From Mycobacterium sp. DL440 (lineage in GTDB: Bacteria > Actinomycetota > Actinomycetes > Mycobacteriales > Mycobacteriaceae): a DNA stretch of 64,000 nt. The position numbers were made by a program, and so were the translations under genes. The stretch is taken from the NCBI RefSeq assembly GCF_011745145.1, contig NZ_CP050191.1:4942225-5006224 (forward strand). The letters run 5' to 3'. The notes under the pieces are model-generated. The model saw only the letters and a program-made list of their open reading frames with translations. It searched no databases and had not been told where the DNA came from. Numbering within the stretch: position 1 is the stretch's first letter; every line of letters starts with the position of its first letter. This document shows, one piece after another, positions 1 to 17,342 of this stretch.

Positions 1-1875
1 TCACGCTTCGGGCACCTCCCGCTGCTGGCCCCGATCCTGGCCGCCTGCACGGTGACGATCATCCTGATCTTCCGCGACCAGACCCTGGCCGGCGAGATCC
101 AGGCCAGCACCTTCAAATCCGCCGTCGGCCCCAGCCTGGCCTGGTTCGACGAGCACATCCGCTACTCGCGGTTGTTCACCTCGAGCCCCGACGGCTCGGT
201 GGCGCGACGCTTCGCGGTGCTGACCCTGCTGGTGGCGCTCGCGGTGGCAGTGGCGATGACCCTGCGCAAGGGTCGCATCCCGGGCACCGCCGCCGGTCCG
301 AGCCGGCGCATCGTCGGCATCACGATCATCTCGTTCCTGGCGATGATGTTCACCCCGACCAAGTGGACCCATCACTTCGGCGTGTTCGCCGGGCTGGCCG
401 GATCCCTCGGCGCGCTGGCAGCCGTCGCAGTGACGGCCGCGGCAATGAAATCCCGGCGCAACCGGTCGATGTTCGCCGCCCTCGTCCTGTTCGTGGTGGC
501 GCTGTCGTTCGCGACGGTCAACGGCTGGTGGTACGTCGCCAACTTCGGGGTCCCCTGGTCGAACTCGTTCCCCGAGTGGAAGTTCGGGTTCACCACGATC
601 CTGCTCGGGTTGTCGGTGCTGGCCCTGCTGGGCGCGGCCTGGTTCCACTTCAGCGGTCACGACAAGTCCCCGGACGTCCCGCAGCGCCGTTGGCAGCGGA
701 TCGTGCAATCACCGCTGGCCATCGCCGCGTGGGTGCTGGTGATGTTCGAGGTGGTCTCGCTGACCCTGGGGATGATCAACCAGTACCCGGCCTGGTCGGT
801 CGGGCGCTCCAATCTGGAAGCCCTCGCCGGGAAGTCCTGCGGGCTGGCCAGCGACGTGATGGTCGAGGAGAACACGAACGCCGGCCTGCTGGCACCGATC
901 AGCGAGCCGCCCGGACAGGCCCTCGGTGCGGTCACCGCGCAGGGATTCGGCCCCAACGGCATCCCCTCGGACGTCTCGGCCGACCCGGTGATGGAACAGC
1001 CCGGCGCAGGCAATTTCGCCGACACCGACTCGGGCACCGTGACCGGCAGCGAAGTGGGCACCGAAGGCGGCACCACCGCCGCCGCCGGGGTCAACGGATC
1101 CCGGGCTCGGCTGCCCTACGGCCTCGACCCCGCCACCACTCCGGTACTCGGCAGCTGGCGGGCCGGCACCCAGCAGCCCTCGGTCATGCGCTCGGCCTGG
1201 TACCGGCTGCCCGACCGCGACAAGGCCGGCCCCCTGCTGGTCGTCTCGGCCGCGGGCCGCTTCGATCCAGGCGAGGTTGTGGTGCAGTGGGCCACCGACG
1301 CACAGGCCGCCGAGAACAAGCCCGGCGGCGGTGTCGGGTTCGCCGACGTGGGCGCCGCCCCGGCCTGGCGCAACCTTCGCGCCCCGCTGGCGGCCATCCC
1401 GCGCGAGGCCACCCAGATCCGGTTGGTCGCCTCAGACGACGACCTGGCGCCCCAGCACTGGATCGCGGTGACCCCGCCGCGCATCCCGCAGCTGCGCAGC
1501 CTGCAGGACGTGGTCGGCTCGCAGGACCCGGTCCTGCTGGACTGGCTGGTGGGCCTGGCCTTCCCGTGCCAACGGCCGTTCGGCCATCAGTACGGCGTCA
1601 CCGAGGTGCCCAAGTGGCGGATCCTGCCGGACCGCTTCGGCGCCGAGGCCAACTCGCCGGTGATGGACTACCTGGGCGGCGGCCCGCTGGGCATCGCCGA
1701 ACTACTGCTGCGGCCGTCGAGCGTGCCGACGTACCTGAAGGACGACTGGTTCCGGGACTGGGGCTCGCTGCAACGGCTCACACCCTGGTACCCGGACGCC
1801 ACGACGGCCCGCCTGGACCTGGGCACCGCCATCCGCAGCGGGCTCTGGAGCCCGGCGCCGCTGCGGCACAGTTAG
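1..1875 (+). CDS. embC: EmbC, arabinosyltransferase (3' part only)
   Basis: This is the C-terminal 624 codons of an Emb arabinosyltransferase; the frame is open from base 1, so the gene begins before the window. The visible part has the last membrane segments (FTPTKWTHHFG, NGWWYVANFGVPW), then the large periplasmic C-terminal domain with the carbohydrate-binding fold (VNGSRARLPYGLDP, DWFRDWGSLQRL). It is called EmbC because it is the first of three tandem emb genes, the conserved mycobacterial order embC-embA-embB. EmbC uses decaprenyl-phospho-arabinose to extend the arabinan of lipoarabinomannan on the outer face of the membrane. A 213-bp gap separates it from embA, larger than the overlap between embA and embB. 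Confidence is high for the family and good for the paralogue, which rests on order. Confidence 0.93.
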   Translation, partial: SRFGHLPLLAPILAACTVTIILIFRDQTLAGEIQASTFKSAVGPSLAWFDEHIRYSRLFTSSPDGSVARRFAVLTLLVALAVAVAMTLRKGRIPGTAAGPSRRIVGITIISFLAMMFTPTKWTHHFGVFAGLAGSLGALAAVAVTAAAMKSRRNRSMFAALVLFVVALSFATVNGWWYVANFGVPWSNSFPEWKFGFTTILLGLSVLALLGAAWFHFSGHDKSPDVPQRRWQRIVQSPLAIAAWVLVMFEVVSLTLGMINQYPAWSVGRSNLEALAGKSCGLASDVMVEENTNAGLLAPISEPPGQALGAVTAQGFGPNGIPSDVSADPVMEQPGAGNFADTDSGTVTGSEVGTEGGTTAAAGVNGSRARLPYGLDPATTPVLGSWRAGTQQPSVMRSAWYRLPDRDKAGPLLVVSAAGRFDPGEVVVQWATDAQAAENKPGGGVGFADVGAAPAWRNLRAPLAAIPREATQIRLVASDDDLAPQHWIAVTPPRIPQLRSLQDVVGSQDPVLLDWLVGLAFPCQRPFGHQYGVTEVPKWRILPDRFGAEANSPVMDYLGGGPLGIAELLLRPSSVPTYLKDDWFRDWGSLQRLTPWYPDATTARLDLGTAIRSGLWSPAPLRHS

Positions 1876-2074
1876 AACTTCGCGTTAAGCGCCAGGTCGG
1901 TCGTCTGCGGTGTCGAGCACTACGCCGCGGACAGCAGTCACATACTGACCGCGATCCGCGGCACAAGCACCTACGAGGCCCCCTGGGACCTCTCAGTGAG
2001 CGCCGCTTGATGAGAAGTTCACACACACTCTCGCCAAAAGGGCGACGGTGGCCGGGGCTCACATGCGGGTCGCA

Positions 2075-2091
2075 TAACATCGAGCCTCGTG
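2075..2091 (+). promoter_or_regulatory. Candidate leaderless promoter of embA
   Basis: A TAACAT hexamer at 2075-2080 matches the mycobacterial -10 pattern TANNNT and ends 8 nt before the GTG start of embA at 2089, so transcription would start at or within about 2 nt of the start codon. There is no purine-rich ribosome-binding site before the GTG, which fits a leaderless message. In M. tuberculosis the embC-embA gap carries promoter mutations linked to ethambutol resistance, which is independent support for a promoter at this place. The start site itself is inferred. Confidence 0.55.
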
Positions 2092-5000
2092 CCTTCCGAT
2101 GAGCCAACCGACCGTGTTGTGGGCATCGCACGCCTGATCGCCATCATCGCGGGCATCGCGGGTGTGGTGCTGTGCGCGCTGGTGCCGCTACTGCCCGTCA
2201 AACAGACCACCGCGACCATCCTGTGGCCGCAGGGCACCGACGCCGGAGGCAACGTCACTGCGGTGACGGCCCCGCTGGTGTCGGGCGCCCCACAGTCCCT
2301 CGATGTATCCATTCCCTGCTCGGCGATGGCGTCACTGCCTGCCGAGGGCGGCCTGGTGTTTTCCACCATCCCGTCCGGCGGCATCGACGCCAGCCGCAAC
2401 GGCCTGTTTGTCCGGGCCAATGCCGAAACCGTGGTGGTGGCGTTCCGCGACTCGGTGGCCGCCGTCGCCCCCCGCGCGGCGATCGACGCGGGCGGCTGCA
2501 GTGCCCTGCACCTGTGGGCCAACCTCGGCGGAGTCGGCGCGGACTTCGTCGGCATCCCCGGCGCCACCGGCACCGCGGCCGTCGAGAAGAAGCCCCAGGT
2601 CGCCGGTCTGTTCACCGATCTGAAGATGGCGCCGCAGCCCGGGCTGAGCGCCCGCGTCGACATCGACACCCGGTTCATCACCTCCCCGACCCCGCTGAAA
2701 CTGCTGGTGATGGCGCTCGGCGTGCTGTGCGTAGTGGCGTCGATCGTGGCGCTGGCCGTGCTTGACCGCCGCGGAGGCCATCGGGTCGGCCGTGGCTGGC
2801 GTCGCTTCGTGAAGGTTCCGCTCGCCACCTGGATCGCCGACATCGGCGTGATCGGCGGCCTGCTGGTGTGGCACGTCATCGGCGCCATCTCCTCCGACGA
2901 CGGCTACAACCTGACCATCGCGCGGGTCTCCTCCGACGCCGGGTACACCACCAACTACTTCCGCTACTTCGGCACCACCGAGGCCCCGTTCGACTGGTAC
3001 CAGTCGGTGCTGGGCCACTTCGCGGCGATCAGCACGGCCGGCGTGTGGATGCGCCTGCCCGCCACCCTGGCCGGCATCGGCACCTGGTTGCTGCTGAGCC
3101 GGTGGGTGCTCCCCCGGCTGGGACGGCGCGTCGCGCTCAACCGGGTCACCATGTGGACCGCGGGTGCGGTGTTCCTGGCCGCCTGGTTCCCGTTCAACAA
3201 CGGCCTGCGTCCCGAACCGCTGATCGCCTTCGGGGTGCTCGCGGTGTGGGCACTCGTCGAGACCACCATCGCGACACACCGCCTATGGCCGACCTGCCTG
3301 GCGATCATCGTGGCGGCGTTCAGCGTGACCCTGGCCCCGCAGGGCCTCATCGCACTGGCCCCGCTGCTGGTGGGCGCACGCACCGTCGTCAGGATCATCA
3401 AGGCCCGGCAGATCGCCCGGCCCGCACTGGCCGCACTCGCCGGCTCGGCGGCACTGATCCTCGTCGTGGTGTTCCGCGACCAGACCCTGGCCAGCGTCGC
3501 CGAATCGGCCCGGATCAAGTACACCGTCGGGCCGACCATCTCGTGGTACCAGGAATTCCTGCGGTACTACTTCCTGACCGTCGAAGATTCCGTCGACAGC
3601 TCCTTGACCCGGCGATTCGCGGTCCTGACGATGATGCTGTGCCTGTTCGGGATGATCGCGGTCCTGCTGCGCAAGGGCCGGGTCCCCGGGCTGGCCGGCG
3701 GCCCGGTCTGGCGACTGATCGGCACCACCGCCGTCGGCCTGCTGCTGCTGCACTTCACCCCGACCAAGTGGGCGGTGCAGTTCGGTGCCTTCGCCGGGTT
3801 GGCAGCCGCGCTCGGGGCCGTGACGGCGTTCGCCTTCGCCCTGGTGGGCCTGCACAGCCGACGTAACCTCGCCCTCTACGTCACCGCGCTGCTGTTCGTG
3901 CTCGCCTGGGCCACCTCCGGCACCAACGGCTGGTTCTACGTCGGCAACTACGGCGTGCCCTGGTTCGACCGCCAACCGGTGATCGCCGGGTTCCCGGTGA
4001 CCACCATCTTCCTGGCACTGGCCATCGTCACCGCCGTGCTGGCCGGCTGGCTGCACTTCCGGATCGACTACGCCGGGCACACCGAGGTGGCCGACACCCG
4101 GCGCAACCGGGCACTGGCGTCGACCCCGCTGCTCGTGGTCGCCACCATCATGGTGGTGCTCGAAGTCGGCTCGATGGCCAAGGGCTTCGTCCAGCGCTAC
4201 CCCGGCTACACCACGGCGGCGGCCAACTTCTCAGCGCTGACCTCGGGGCTGTCGTCCGACAGCTGTGCCATGGCCGACGACGTACTCGTCGAGTCCGACA
4301 TCAACGCGGGCACGCTGCAACCGGTGGAAGGCCAGACCTACGGCGAGTACGGGCCGCTGGGCGGCGAGAACCCGGTCGGGTTCACCCCCAACGGAATCAG
4401 CGACACTCTGGAACCGCCGAAACCCGTCGTCGCCAACCCCGGCACGGTGAACTCCGACGGCTCACCCAACAAGCCCAACGTCGGCATCGCCTACGCCGCA
4501 GGCACCGGCGGTGGCTACGGGCCCGTCGGCGTCAACGGCTCCCGGGTGTACCTGCCGTTCGGCCTGGACCCGGCCCGCACTCCGGTGATGGGCAGCTACA
4601 AAGAGAACACCGTCGCTGCCAAGGCCACCTCGGCCTGGTACCAGCTGCCGCCCCGCACCGCGGATCGGCCACTCGTGACCGTCGCCGCCGCCGGCGCCAT
4701 CTGGTACTACGACGAGGAACACGAGTTCCACTACGGCCAGTCGCTGAAACTGCAGTGGGGCGTGCACCGTCCCGATGGCAGCTTCACCGCCCTGGGTGCC
4801 GTCCAGCCGATCGACGTGTTCGCCCAATACGCCTGGCGCAACCTGCGTTTCCCGCTCGCTTGGGCACCGCCGGAGGCCAACGTGGCCCGGATCGTCGCCG
4901 ACGACCCCAACCTGTCCGAAGATCAGTGGTTCGGTTTCACCCCCCCGCGGGTGCCGACCCTGCAGACCGCAAGTGCGTTCCTCGGCGCGCAGACCCCGGT

Positions 5001-5355
5001 GCTGATGGACATCGCGACCGCCGCGAATTTCCCGTGCCAGCGCCCGTTCTCCGAACATCTCGGTGTCGCCGAGTTGCCGGAGTACCGCATCCTTCCCAAC
5101 GTCAAGCAAGTGGTGGTGTCGTCGAACATGTGGCAGTCCGCCCAAAAGGGTGGTCCCTTCCTCTTCATCCAGGCGCTGCTGCGCACGTCGACCATTCCGA
5201 CGTATCTGCGTGACGACTGGTACCGGGACTGGGGCTCGATCGAGAAATACGACCCGGTGGTGCCCGCCGGCCAGGCGCCCGTCGCCGCGATCGATCAGGG
5301 AACCCAACGAGTGTTCGGCTTCAGCCGGCCCGGCCCGATCCGGGCCCTGCCATGA
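2089..5355 (+). CDS. embA: EmbA, arabinogalactan arabinosyltransferase
   Basis: A 1088-residue GT-C fold arabinosyltransferase. EmbA works as a partner of EmbB to add arabinose from decaprenyl-phospho-arabinose and build the terminal branched hexa-arabinoside of arabinogalactan, which carries the mycolates. The N-terminus has a first membrane helix, then a periplasmic domain, then about a dozen membrane helices. The acidic pair typical of the family is seen in [13 protein letters not shown] (roughly residues 268-280). The long C-terminal periplasmic domain contains [17 protein letters not shown] and [13 protein letters not shown]. The start is the GTG at 2089 (PSDEPTDRV follows), placed by the -10 element just upstream. 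The last 4 bases overlap the ATG of embB, so the two are translationally coupled, as expected for proteins that form a complex. Length matches the family (about 1090 aa). Confidence 0.96.
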   Translation: MPSDEPTDRVVGIARLIAIIAGIAGVVLCALVPLLPVKQTTATILWPQGTDAGGNVTAVTAPLVSGAPQSLDVSIPCSAMASLPAEGGLVFSTIPSGGIDASRNGLFVRANAETVVVAFRDSVAAVAPRAAIDAGGCSALHLWANLGGVGADFVGIPGATGTAAVEKKPQVAGLFTDLKMAPQPGLSARVDIDTRFITSPTPLKLLVMALGVLCVVASIVALAVLDRRGGHRVGRGWRRFVKVPLATWIADIGVIGGLLVWHVIGAISSDDGYNLTIARVSSDAGYTTNYFRYFGTTEAPFDWYQSVLGHFAAISTAGVWMRLPATLAGIGTWLLLSRWVLPRLGRRVALNRVTMWTAGAVFLAAWFPFNNGLRPEPLIAFGVLAVWALVETTIATHRLWPTCLAIIVAAFSVTLAPQGLIALAPLLVGARTVVRIIKARQIARPALAALAGSAALILVVVFRDQTLASVAESARIKYTVGPTISWYQEFLRYYFLTVEDSVDSSLTRRFAVLTMMLCLFGMIAVLLRKGRVPGLAGGPVWRLIGTTAVGLLLLHFTPTKWAVQFGAFAGLAAALGAVTAFAFALVGLHSRRNLALYVTALLFVLAWATSGTNGWFYVGNYGVPWFDRQPVIAGFPVTTIFLALAIVTAVLAGWLHFRIDYAGHTEVADTRRNRALASTPLLVVATIMVVLEVGSMAKGFVQRYPGYTTAAANFSALTSGLSSDSCAMADDVLVESDINAGTLQPVEGQTYGEYGPLGGENPVGFTPNGISDTLEPPKPVVANPGTVNSDGSPNKPNVGIAYAAGTGGGYGPVGVNGSRVYLPFGLDPARTPVMGSYKENTVAAKATSAWYQLPPRTADRPLVTVAAAGAIWYYDEEHEFHYGQSLKLQWGVHRPDGSFTALGAVQPIDVFAQYAWRNLRFPLAWAPPEANVARIVADDPNLSEDQWFGFTPPRVPTLQTASAFLGAQTPVLMDIATAANFPCQRPFSEHLGVAELPEYRILPNVKQVVVSSNMWQSAQKGGPFLFIQALLRTSTIPTYLRDDWYRDWGSIEKYDPVVPAGQAPVAAIDQGTQRVFGFSRPGPIRALP

Positions 5356-8300
5356 GCACGACCGTGCGCGAACGTAGCGCCGACAAGGACGTTCAGCTGA
5401 CCCGCTGGGTCGCGATGATCGCGGGACTCATCGGCTTCCTGTGCGCGGTGGCCACACCGCTGCTGCCGGTGGTGCAGACCACCGCGACGCTCAACTGGCC
5501 CCAACAGGGTCAGCTCAACGACGTCACCGCGCCGCTGATCACCCAGACGCCCGTCACCATGTCGGTGACGATCCCGTGTGAGGTGATCCGCTCGGTGCCG
5601 CCCGAGGGGGCGATGGTGCTCGGCACCGCCCCCAAGGAGGGCAGACAGGCCGCGCTCAACGCGTTGTTCGTCAACGTCAACGCCAAGCGAGTCGACATCA
5701 CCGACCGCAACGTCGTGATCGCGAGCGTGACGCGGGACAAGGTCGCCGGAGCCGGCGGTGCGCCCGGATGTTCCAGCATCGAGATCACCTCGTCGGATGC
5801 GGGCACCTTCGCCACATTTGTCGGGCTCACCGGCAGCGACGGCAAGGAATTGCGCACCGGTTTCGCCGACCCGAACCTGCGGCCCCAGATCGTCGGTGTC
5901 TTCACCGAGTTGAGCGGAGCTGCGCCGCAAGGTCTTTCGTTGTCCGCCACGATCGACACCCGGTTCACCTCCAAACCCACCGCACTCAAGCTGGTGGCGA
6001 TCCTGCTCGGGATCGCCGCCACCGTGGTTGCGCTGCTGGCGTTGTGGCGGCTGGACCGCCTCGACGGACGGCGCATGCACCACCTGATCCCGTCACGCTG
6101 GCGCACCTTCAGCGCCGTCGATGCGGTGGTGGTCGGCGGGTTCCTGACCTGGCATGTGATCGGCGCGAACTCGTCCGACGACGGCTACATCCTGCAGATG
6201 GCCCGGGTGGCCGACCACGCCGGGTACATGTCGAACTACTTCCGCTGGTTCGGCAGCCCCGAGGACCCGTTCGGCTGGTTCTACAACCTGCTGGCCCTGA
6301 TGACCCATGTCAGCGACGCCAGTATCTGGATGCGACTGCCCGACCTGATCTGTGCGCTGGTCTGCTGGCTGCTGCTGTCGCGTGAGGTGCTGCCGCGACT
6401 CGGCCCCGCCGTGATCGCGTCCAAGCCCGCACTGTGGGCCGCCGGCCTGGTGCTGATGGCGGCCTGGATGCCGTTCAACAACGGCCTGCGCCCCGAGGGC
6501 CAGATCGCCACCGGCGCCCTGATCACCTACGTGCTGATCGAACGGGCCATCATCTCCGGGCGCCTCACACCGGCCGCCATGGCGATCATCTCGGCGGCAT
6601 TCACCCTGGGCATCCAGCCGACCGGCCTGATCGCCGTCGCCGCGCTGCTGGCCGGTGGACGTCCGCTGCTGCGCATCCTCGTGCGCCGCCGCCGGGCGCT
6701 CGGTGTGTGGCCGCTGGTGCTGCCCCTGCTGGCCGCAGGCACGGTGATCCTGACCGTGGTGTTCGCCGACCAGACGCTGGCAACGGTGCTGGAAGCCACC
6801 CGGATTCGTACCGCCATCGGCCCGAGCCAGGAGTGGTACACCGAGAACCTGCGCTACTACTACCTGATCCTGCCGACCGTGGACGGCTCACTGTCGCGGC
6901 GGTTCGGCTTCATCATCACCGCGCTGAGCCTGTTCGCCTCACTGTTCATCATGTTGCGGCGCAAGCGGGTTCCCGGTGTGGCCCGCGGGCCGGTGTGGCG
7001 ACTGATGGGCATCATCTTCGCCACCATGTTCTGCCTGATGTTCACCCCCACCAAGTGGGTGCACCACTTCGGGCTGTTCGCCGCCGTGGGTGCGGCGATG
7101 GCCGCGGTGGTCACGGTGCTGGCCGGGCCGGCGGTACTCCGCTCGGCGCGCAACCGGATGGCCTTCACTGCCGCGGTGCTGTTCGTGCTCGCCCTGTGCT
7201 TCGCCACCACCAACGGCTGGTGGTACGTATCCAGCTACGGCGTGCCGTTCAACAACGACAAGCCCAACATCGGCGGAATCACGGTGAGCGCCATCTTCTT
7301 CGCGTTGTTCGCCATCGCCGCGCTCTGGGCGTACTGGCTGCACCTGAGACCCTCGGCCGAAGGTCGGTTGGCGCGGGCACTGACGAGCGCGCCGGTGCCG
7401 CTCGCGGCCGGGTTCATGGTCGTGGTGTTCGTCGGTTCGATGCTCTACGGCGTGGTGCGCCAGGACGGCACCTACTCCAACGCGTCCTCGAACCTGCGGG
7501 CCTTCGCCGGAGGGTGCGGCCTGGCCGACGATGTGCTGGTCGAACCCGACACCAACGACGGCTTCCTGACCCCGGCACCCGGAGAGTACGGCCCGTTGGG
7601 ACCGCTGGGCGGTACCGCACCGACCGGGTTCACCCCGAACGGGGTGCCGGACCACATTGTCGCCGAGGCGATTCGGATCACCGTCCCGATGCCGGGCATC
7701 GACGCCGACTGGAATGCGGCCACCCAACTGAAGACGCCGGGAATCAACGGGTCGACCGTGCCACTGCCCTACGGGCTCGATCCGGCCCGGGTACCGCTGG
7801 CCGGCAGCTACGTCGAGGGCCCTGCCCAGCAGGAGAGCAAGCTGGCCTCGGCCTGGTACCAACTACCCGCCCCCGACGCCGCCCACCCGCTGGTCGTCGT
7901 CACCGCGGCCGGAACCATCACCGGCAACAGCATTTTCAACGGCCGCACCGAGGGCCAGCCGGTCGAGTTGGAGTACGGACGGCCCGGGCCCGACGGTGCC
8001 GCAGTGCCGGCCGGACGCGTGACGCCCTACGACCTGGGGCCGATCCCGTCCTGGCGCAACCTGCGCTTCGACCGCAGCGAGATCCCGGCCGACGCCACGT
8101 TTGTCCGGGTGATCGCCGAGGACAAGTCGCTGAGCCTCGGCGACTGGATCGCAGTCACCCCGCCACGGGTGCCCGAGGTCAAGACTGTGCAGGAGTACAT
8201 CGGCTCACAGCAGCCGGTGCTGATGGACTGGGCCGTGGGTCTGGCCTTCCCGTGCCAACAGCCGATGCTGCACGCCAACGGTGTCACCGAGGTGCCGAAG

Positions 8301-8564
8301 TTCCGGATCACCCCGGACTACAACGCCAAGATGAAGGACACCGACACCTGGGAGGACGGCATCAACGGCGGCCTGCTGGGTATCAGCGATCTGCTGCTGC
8401 GCCAGCATGTGATGGCCACCTACCTGAACAAGGACTGGGGCCGGGACTGGGGTTCGCTGCGCAAGTTCGACACCATCGTCGACGCGGTTCCTGCGGAGGT
8501 CGAACTCGGGACAGCAACACATTCCGGGCTCTACAAGCCGGGCCGTATCCGCATCAAGCCGTAA
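5352..8564 (+). CDS. embB: EmbB, arabinosyltransferase, ethambutol target
   Basis: A 1070-residue Emb-family glycosyltransferase, start ATG overlapping the embA stop. It forms the catalytic arabinan-branching complex with EmbA in the plasma membrane and is the main target of ethambutol. The family acidic motif is in [13 protein letters not shown]. The ethambutol-determining loop reads [10 protein letters not shown], with the key methionine at residue 293 (codon 6228-6230), the counterpart of M. tuberculosis Met306, so this copy has the susceptible residue at that position. Conserved membrane segments ([27 protein letters not shown]) and the periplasmic carbohydrate-binding domain ([29 protein letters not shown]) are intact. 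A large inverted repeat lies 18 bases after the stop. Confidence 0.97.
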   Translation: MSTTVRERSADKDVQLTRWVAMIAGLIGFLCAVATPLLPVVQTTATLNWPQQGQLNDVTAPLITQTPVTMSVTIPCEVIRSVPPEGAMVLGTAPKEGRQAALNALFVNVNAKRVDITDRNVVIASVTRDKVAGAGGAPGCSSIEITSSDAGTFATFVGLTGSDGKELRTGFADPNLRPQIVGVFTELSGAAPQGLSLSATIDTRFTSKPTALKLVAILLGIAATVVALLALWRLDRLDGRRMHHLIPSRWRTFSAVDAVVVGGFLTWHVIGANSSDDGYILQMARVADHAGYMSNYFRWFGSPEDPFGWFYNLLALMTHVSDASIWMRLPDLICALVCWLLLSREVLPRLGPAVIASKPALWAAGLVLMAAWMPFNNGLRPEGQIATGALITYVLIERAIISGRLTPAAMAIISAAFTLGIQPTGLIAVAALLAGGRPLLRILVRRRRALGVWPLVLPLLAAGTVILTVVFADQTLATVLEATRIRTAIGPSQEWYTENLRYYYLILPTVDGSLSRRFGFIITALSLFASLFIMLRRKRVPGVARGPVWRLMGIIFATMFCLMFTPTKWVHHFGLFAAVGAAMAAVVTVLAGPAVLRSARNRMAFTAAVLFVLALCFATTNGWWYVSSYGVPFNNDKPNIGGITVSAIFFALFAIAALWAYWLHLRPSAEGRLARALTSAPVPLAAGFMVVVFVGSMLYGVVRQDGTYSNASSNLRAFAGGCGLADDVLVEPDTNDGFLTPAPGEYGPLGPLGGTAPTGFTPNGVPDHIVAEAIRITVPMPGIDADWNAATQLKTPGINGSTVPLPYGLDPARVPLAGSYVEGPAQQESKLASAWYQLPAPDAAHPLVVVTAAGTITGNSIFNGRTEGQPVELEYGRPGPDGAAVPAGRVTPYDLGPIPSWRNLRFDRSEIPADATFVRVIAEDKSLSLGDWIAVTPPRVPEVKTVQEYIGSQQPVLMDWAVGLAFPCQQPMLHANGVTEVPKFRITPDYNAKMKDTDTWEDGINGGLLGISDLLLRQHVMATYLNKDWGRDWGSLRKFDTIVDAVPAEVELGTATHSGLYKPGRIRIKP

Positions 8565-8582
8565 CGCTGGTCGGGCGTCGAG

Positions 8583-8630
8583 TGGCCAGTTGTGACACGT
8601 GTGCTACGAAAACCGTGTCATAACTGGCCA
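8583..8630. terminator. Bidirectional terminator between embB and the FAD oxidoreductase
   Basis: Two 17-base arms, TGGCCAGTTGTGACACG (8583-8599) and CGTGTCATAACTGGCCA (8614-8630), are reverse complements except for one position that gives a G-U pair in RNA. They flank a 14-base loop, 18 bp past the embB stop and facing the end of the convergent downstream gene. There is no clear U-tract, which is common for mycobacterial terminators. A protein-binding role cannot be excluded. Confidence 0.6.
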
Positions 8631-8889
8631 TTCGCGCGTCAGGAGCGCCGCTCGGCCGTGAACGACACCTCGGCCTGGTAGTCGCGTATCGGACCGTCGG
8701 TGAGCATGGTGTAGGCATGGTTCATCGCGGGTCTGCAGTCGTAAGCGCGGCATATCAGCCAATATCGATGCCCTGTGGACAACTTGTGGATGGTTTTCGA
8801 TGGGTCCCACATCACCGCTTTTCAGACGGTACGTTTTCGAATTACACGCTTGTGAGTAAGGCTGTGCGCTGAGGCCTCACCGCAAACCT
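8631..8889. other. Convergent intergenic stretch; two DnaA-box-like 9-mers, possible short minus-strand relic
   Basis: No convincing gene is seen. At 8774-8782 the minus strand reads TTGTCCACA, the mycobacterial DnaA-box consensus, and 8785-8793 reads CCATCCACA on the same strand (7 of 9 against TTATCCACA). A 28-codon minus-strand frame (stop 8639, ATG 8725) encodes MNHAYTMLTDGPIRDYQAE followed by nine more residues. It looks protein-like but has no ribosome-binding site and could be the tail of a lost gene. The rest is featureless to my reading. Confidence 0.35.
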
Positions 8890-10320
8890 TCAGCGCGGCA
8901 GTGCGCCGAGGGCGACCGCGGCGGCATTGGCGCCGCACATGCCGTGCGCCCCGGGGCCCGGCGGGGTGGCCGCCGAACACAGGTACATCCCGGGAACACC
9001 GATTCGGTAGGGCTGCAGTGTAATCCGCGGGCCGAACATCAACTGCCGGATGTCCTTGGCGCCCGTACAGATGTCACCGCCGACGTAGTTGGCGTTGTAC
9101 ACCGACATCTCCGTCGTCGACCGCACCGCCATCCCGACGATCCGGTCGCGGAACCCGGGCGCGAACCGCTCAAACTGGCCGATGATCGCCTCCGTCGCGT
9201 CACCGGTATAGCCGTGCGGCACATGGGCATACGAGTACACCGGATTGATGTCGCCGACCGAACGGCACGGATCGGCCACATACTGCTGCCCGACGAGCAC
9301 AAACGGCCGCTGCGGCATCCGGCCGGCGTGGATCTCCCGTTCCGTCGCCGCGACCTCGGCGAGCTCACCGCCCAGATGCACGGTTCCTGCCCGGCCGGCC
9401 TGTGGGTTGGCCCATGGCACCGGGCCTTCCACTGCGAAGTCCACCTTGAATGCGCCTGGGCCGTAACGGAAGCGACGGAAGCCGCGGGCCACCCGGCGCG
9501 GCAACCGGTCGCCCAGGATGTCGACGACGGCGGTCGGCGCGAGATCGAACATCGTCACGTCAGCCGGCGGCAGCTGCGCCGCAGAAGCAACGCGGACACC
9601 GGTTTCCACCGTGACACCCAACTCGGCGAGCACTGCAGCCAGCGCATCGGTGATGGCCTGCGAACCGCCCTGTGCCACCGGCCAGCCGTGCCGGTGCCCG
9701 GCCGTGATGATGCCGAGGCCGATGGCCGAGGTCAGCGGATAATGCAACGGCCGGAAGGTATGTGCCGCAACGCCCCCGAACAGTGCCCGAGCCCGTTCGG
9801 TACGGAACAGCCGGGCGAACGCCGCCGCGGGCAACACCGTGGGCGCACCGAACCGGGCCAACGCCACCGGATGCTTCGGCACCCGCAGCAGCGGCCCCAT
9901 GATGTCCTGCGACAGGGTGTCGAACTTTGCCGACGGCCCGCCAAAGGCCCGCCGCCACCTGGCGCCGTCCGCGCCGAGGGCTGCGGAGGTGTCGTCGACA
10001 CTGCGGTACAACAGGCCGGCATCACCATCGTCGAGTGGGTGCGCGCAATCGACCTCAGGCCATTTCCACTGCAGCCCATGGTGTTCCAGCCCGAGCCCAC
10101 CCAGGAAGGGCGAACCGACCGCCATCGGATGGATCGCTGCACAGTGATCGTGAATGAGGCCCGCGGGGAAACCGTCCGCGAGGCTCTCGCTCGACGAACG
10201 CACCCCGCCGCCGATCTCCTCGGCGGCCTCCAGCACGGTGACGTCCAGCCCGGCCGACGCCAGCGTGACAGCCGCCGCGAGCCCGTTGGGCCCGGCACCG
10301 ACCACCACCGCGGTATTCAC
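8890..10320 (-). CDS. FAD-dependent oxidoreductase of the phytoene desaturase (CrtI) type
   Basis: A 476-residue flavoprotein. The N-terminus is a Rossmann dinucleotide-binding motif, VVVGAGPNGLAAAVTLASAG, followed by the ADP-binding glutamate in TVLEAAEEIGGGVRS. The C-terminus has the CrtI-family FAD-binding end, GVPGMYLCSAATPPGPGAHG, with a terminal GANAAAVALG helix. Family members are phytoene dehydrogenases, carotenoid isomerases and retinol saturase-like enzymes; the substrate here cannot be read from the sequence. It starts at GTG 10320, 10 bases after the accD4 stop, so it is probably the last gene of the mycolic acid operon (fadD32-pks13-accD4). That suggests a lipid or isoprenoid substrate, but this is inference from position. 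No carotenoid genes are next to it. Confidence 0.85.
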   Translation of the reverse strand: MNTAVVVGAGPNGLAAAVTLASAGLDVTVLEAAEEIGGGVRSSSESLADGFPAGLIHDHCAAIHPMAVGSPFLGGLGLEHHGLQWKWPEVDCAHPLDDGDAGLLYRSVDDTSAALGADGARWRRAFGGPSAKFDTLSQDIMGPLLRVPKHPVALARFGAPTVLPAAAFARLFRTERARALFGGVAAHTFRPLHYPLTSAIGLGIITAGHRHGWPVAQGGSQAITDALAAVLAELGVTVETGVRVASAAQLPPADVTMFDLAPTAVVDILGDRLPRRVARGFRRFRYGPGAFKVDFAVEGPVPWANPQAGRAGTVHLGGELAEVAATEREIHAGRMPQRPFVLVGQQYVADPCRSVGDINPVYSYAHVPHGYTGDATEAIIGQFERFAPGFRDRIVGMAVRSTTEMSVYNANYVGGDICTGAKDIRQLMFGPRITLQPYRIGVPGMYLCSAATPPGPGAHGMCGANAAAVALGALPR

Positions 10321-10330
10321 GCGCGCTGGA

Positions 10331-17286
<6,956 letters not shown>

Positions 17287-17342
17287 ATTCAGGTCACCTT
17301 GCATCAGAACGGGCTGGTCGGCCTCGTGGCTTGGAGTTTCGG

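Noticed and set aside
2332..4080. Long open frames on the minus strand inside embA (up to 315 codons)
   Set aside because: They lie opposite a perfect family match, are rich in Arg/Gly/His/Gln and have no ribosome-binding sites; typical shadows in high-GC DNA.
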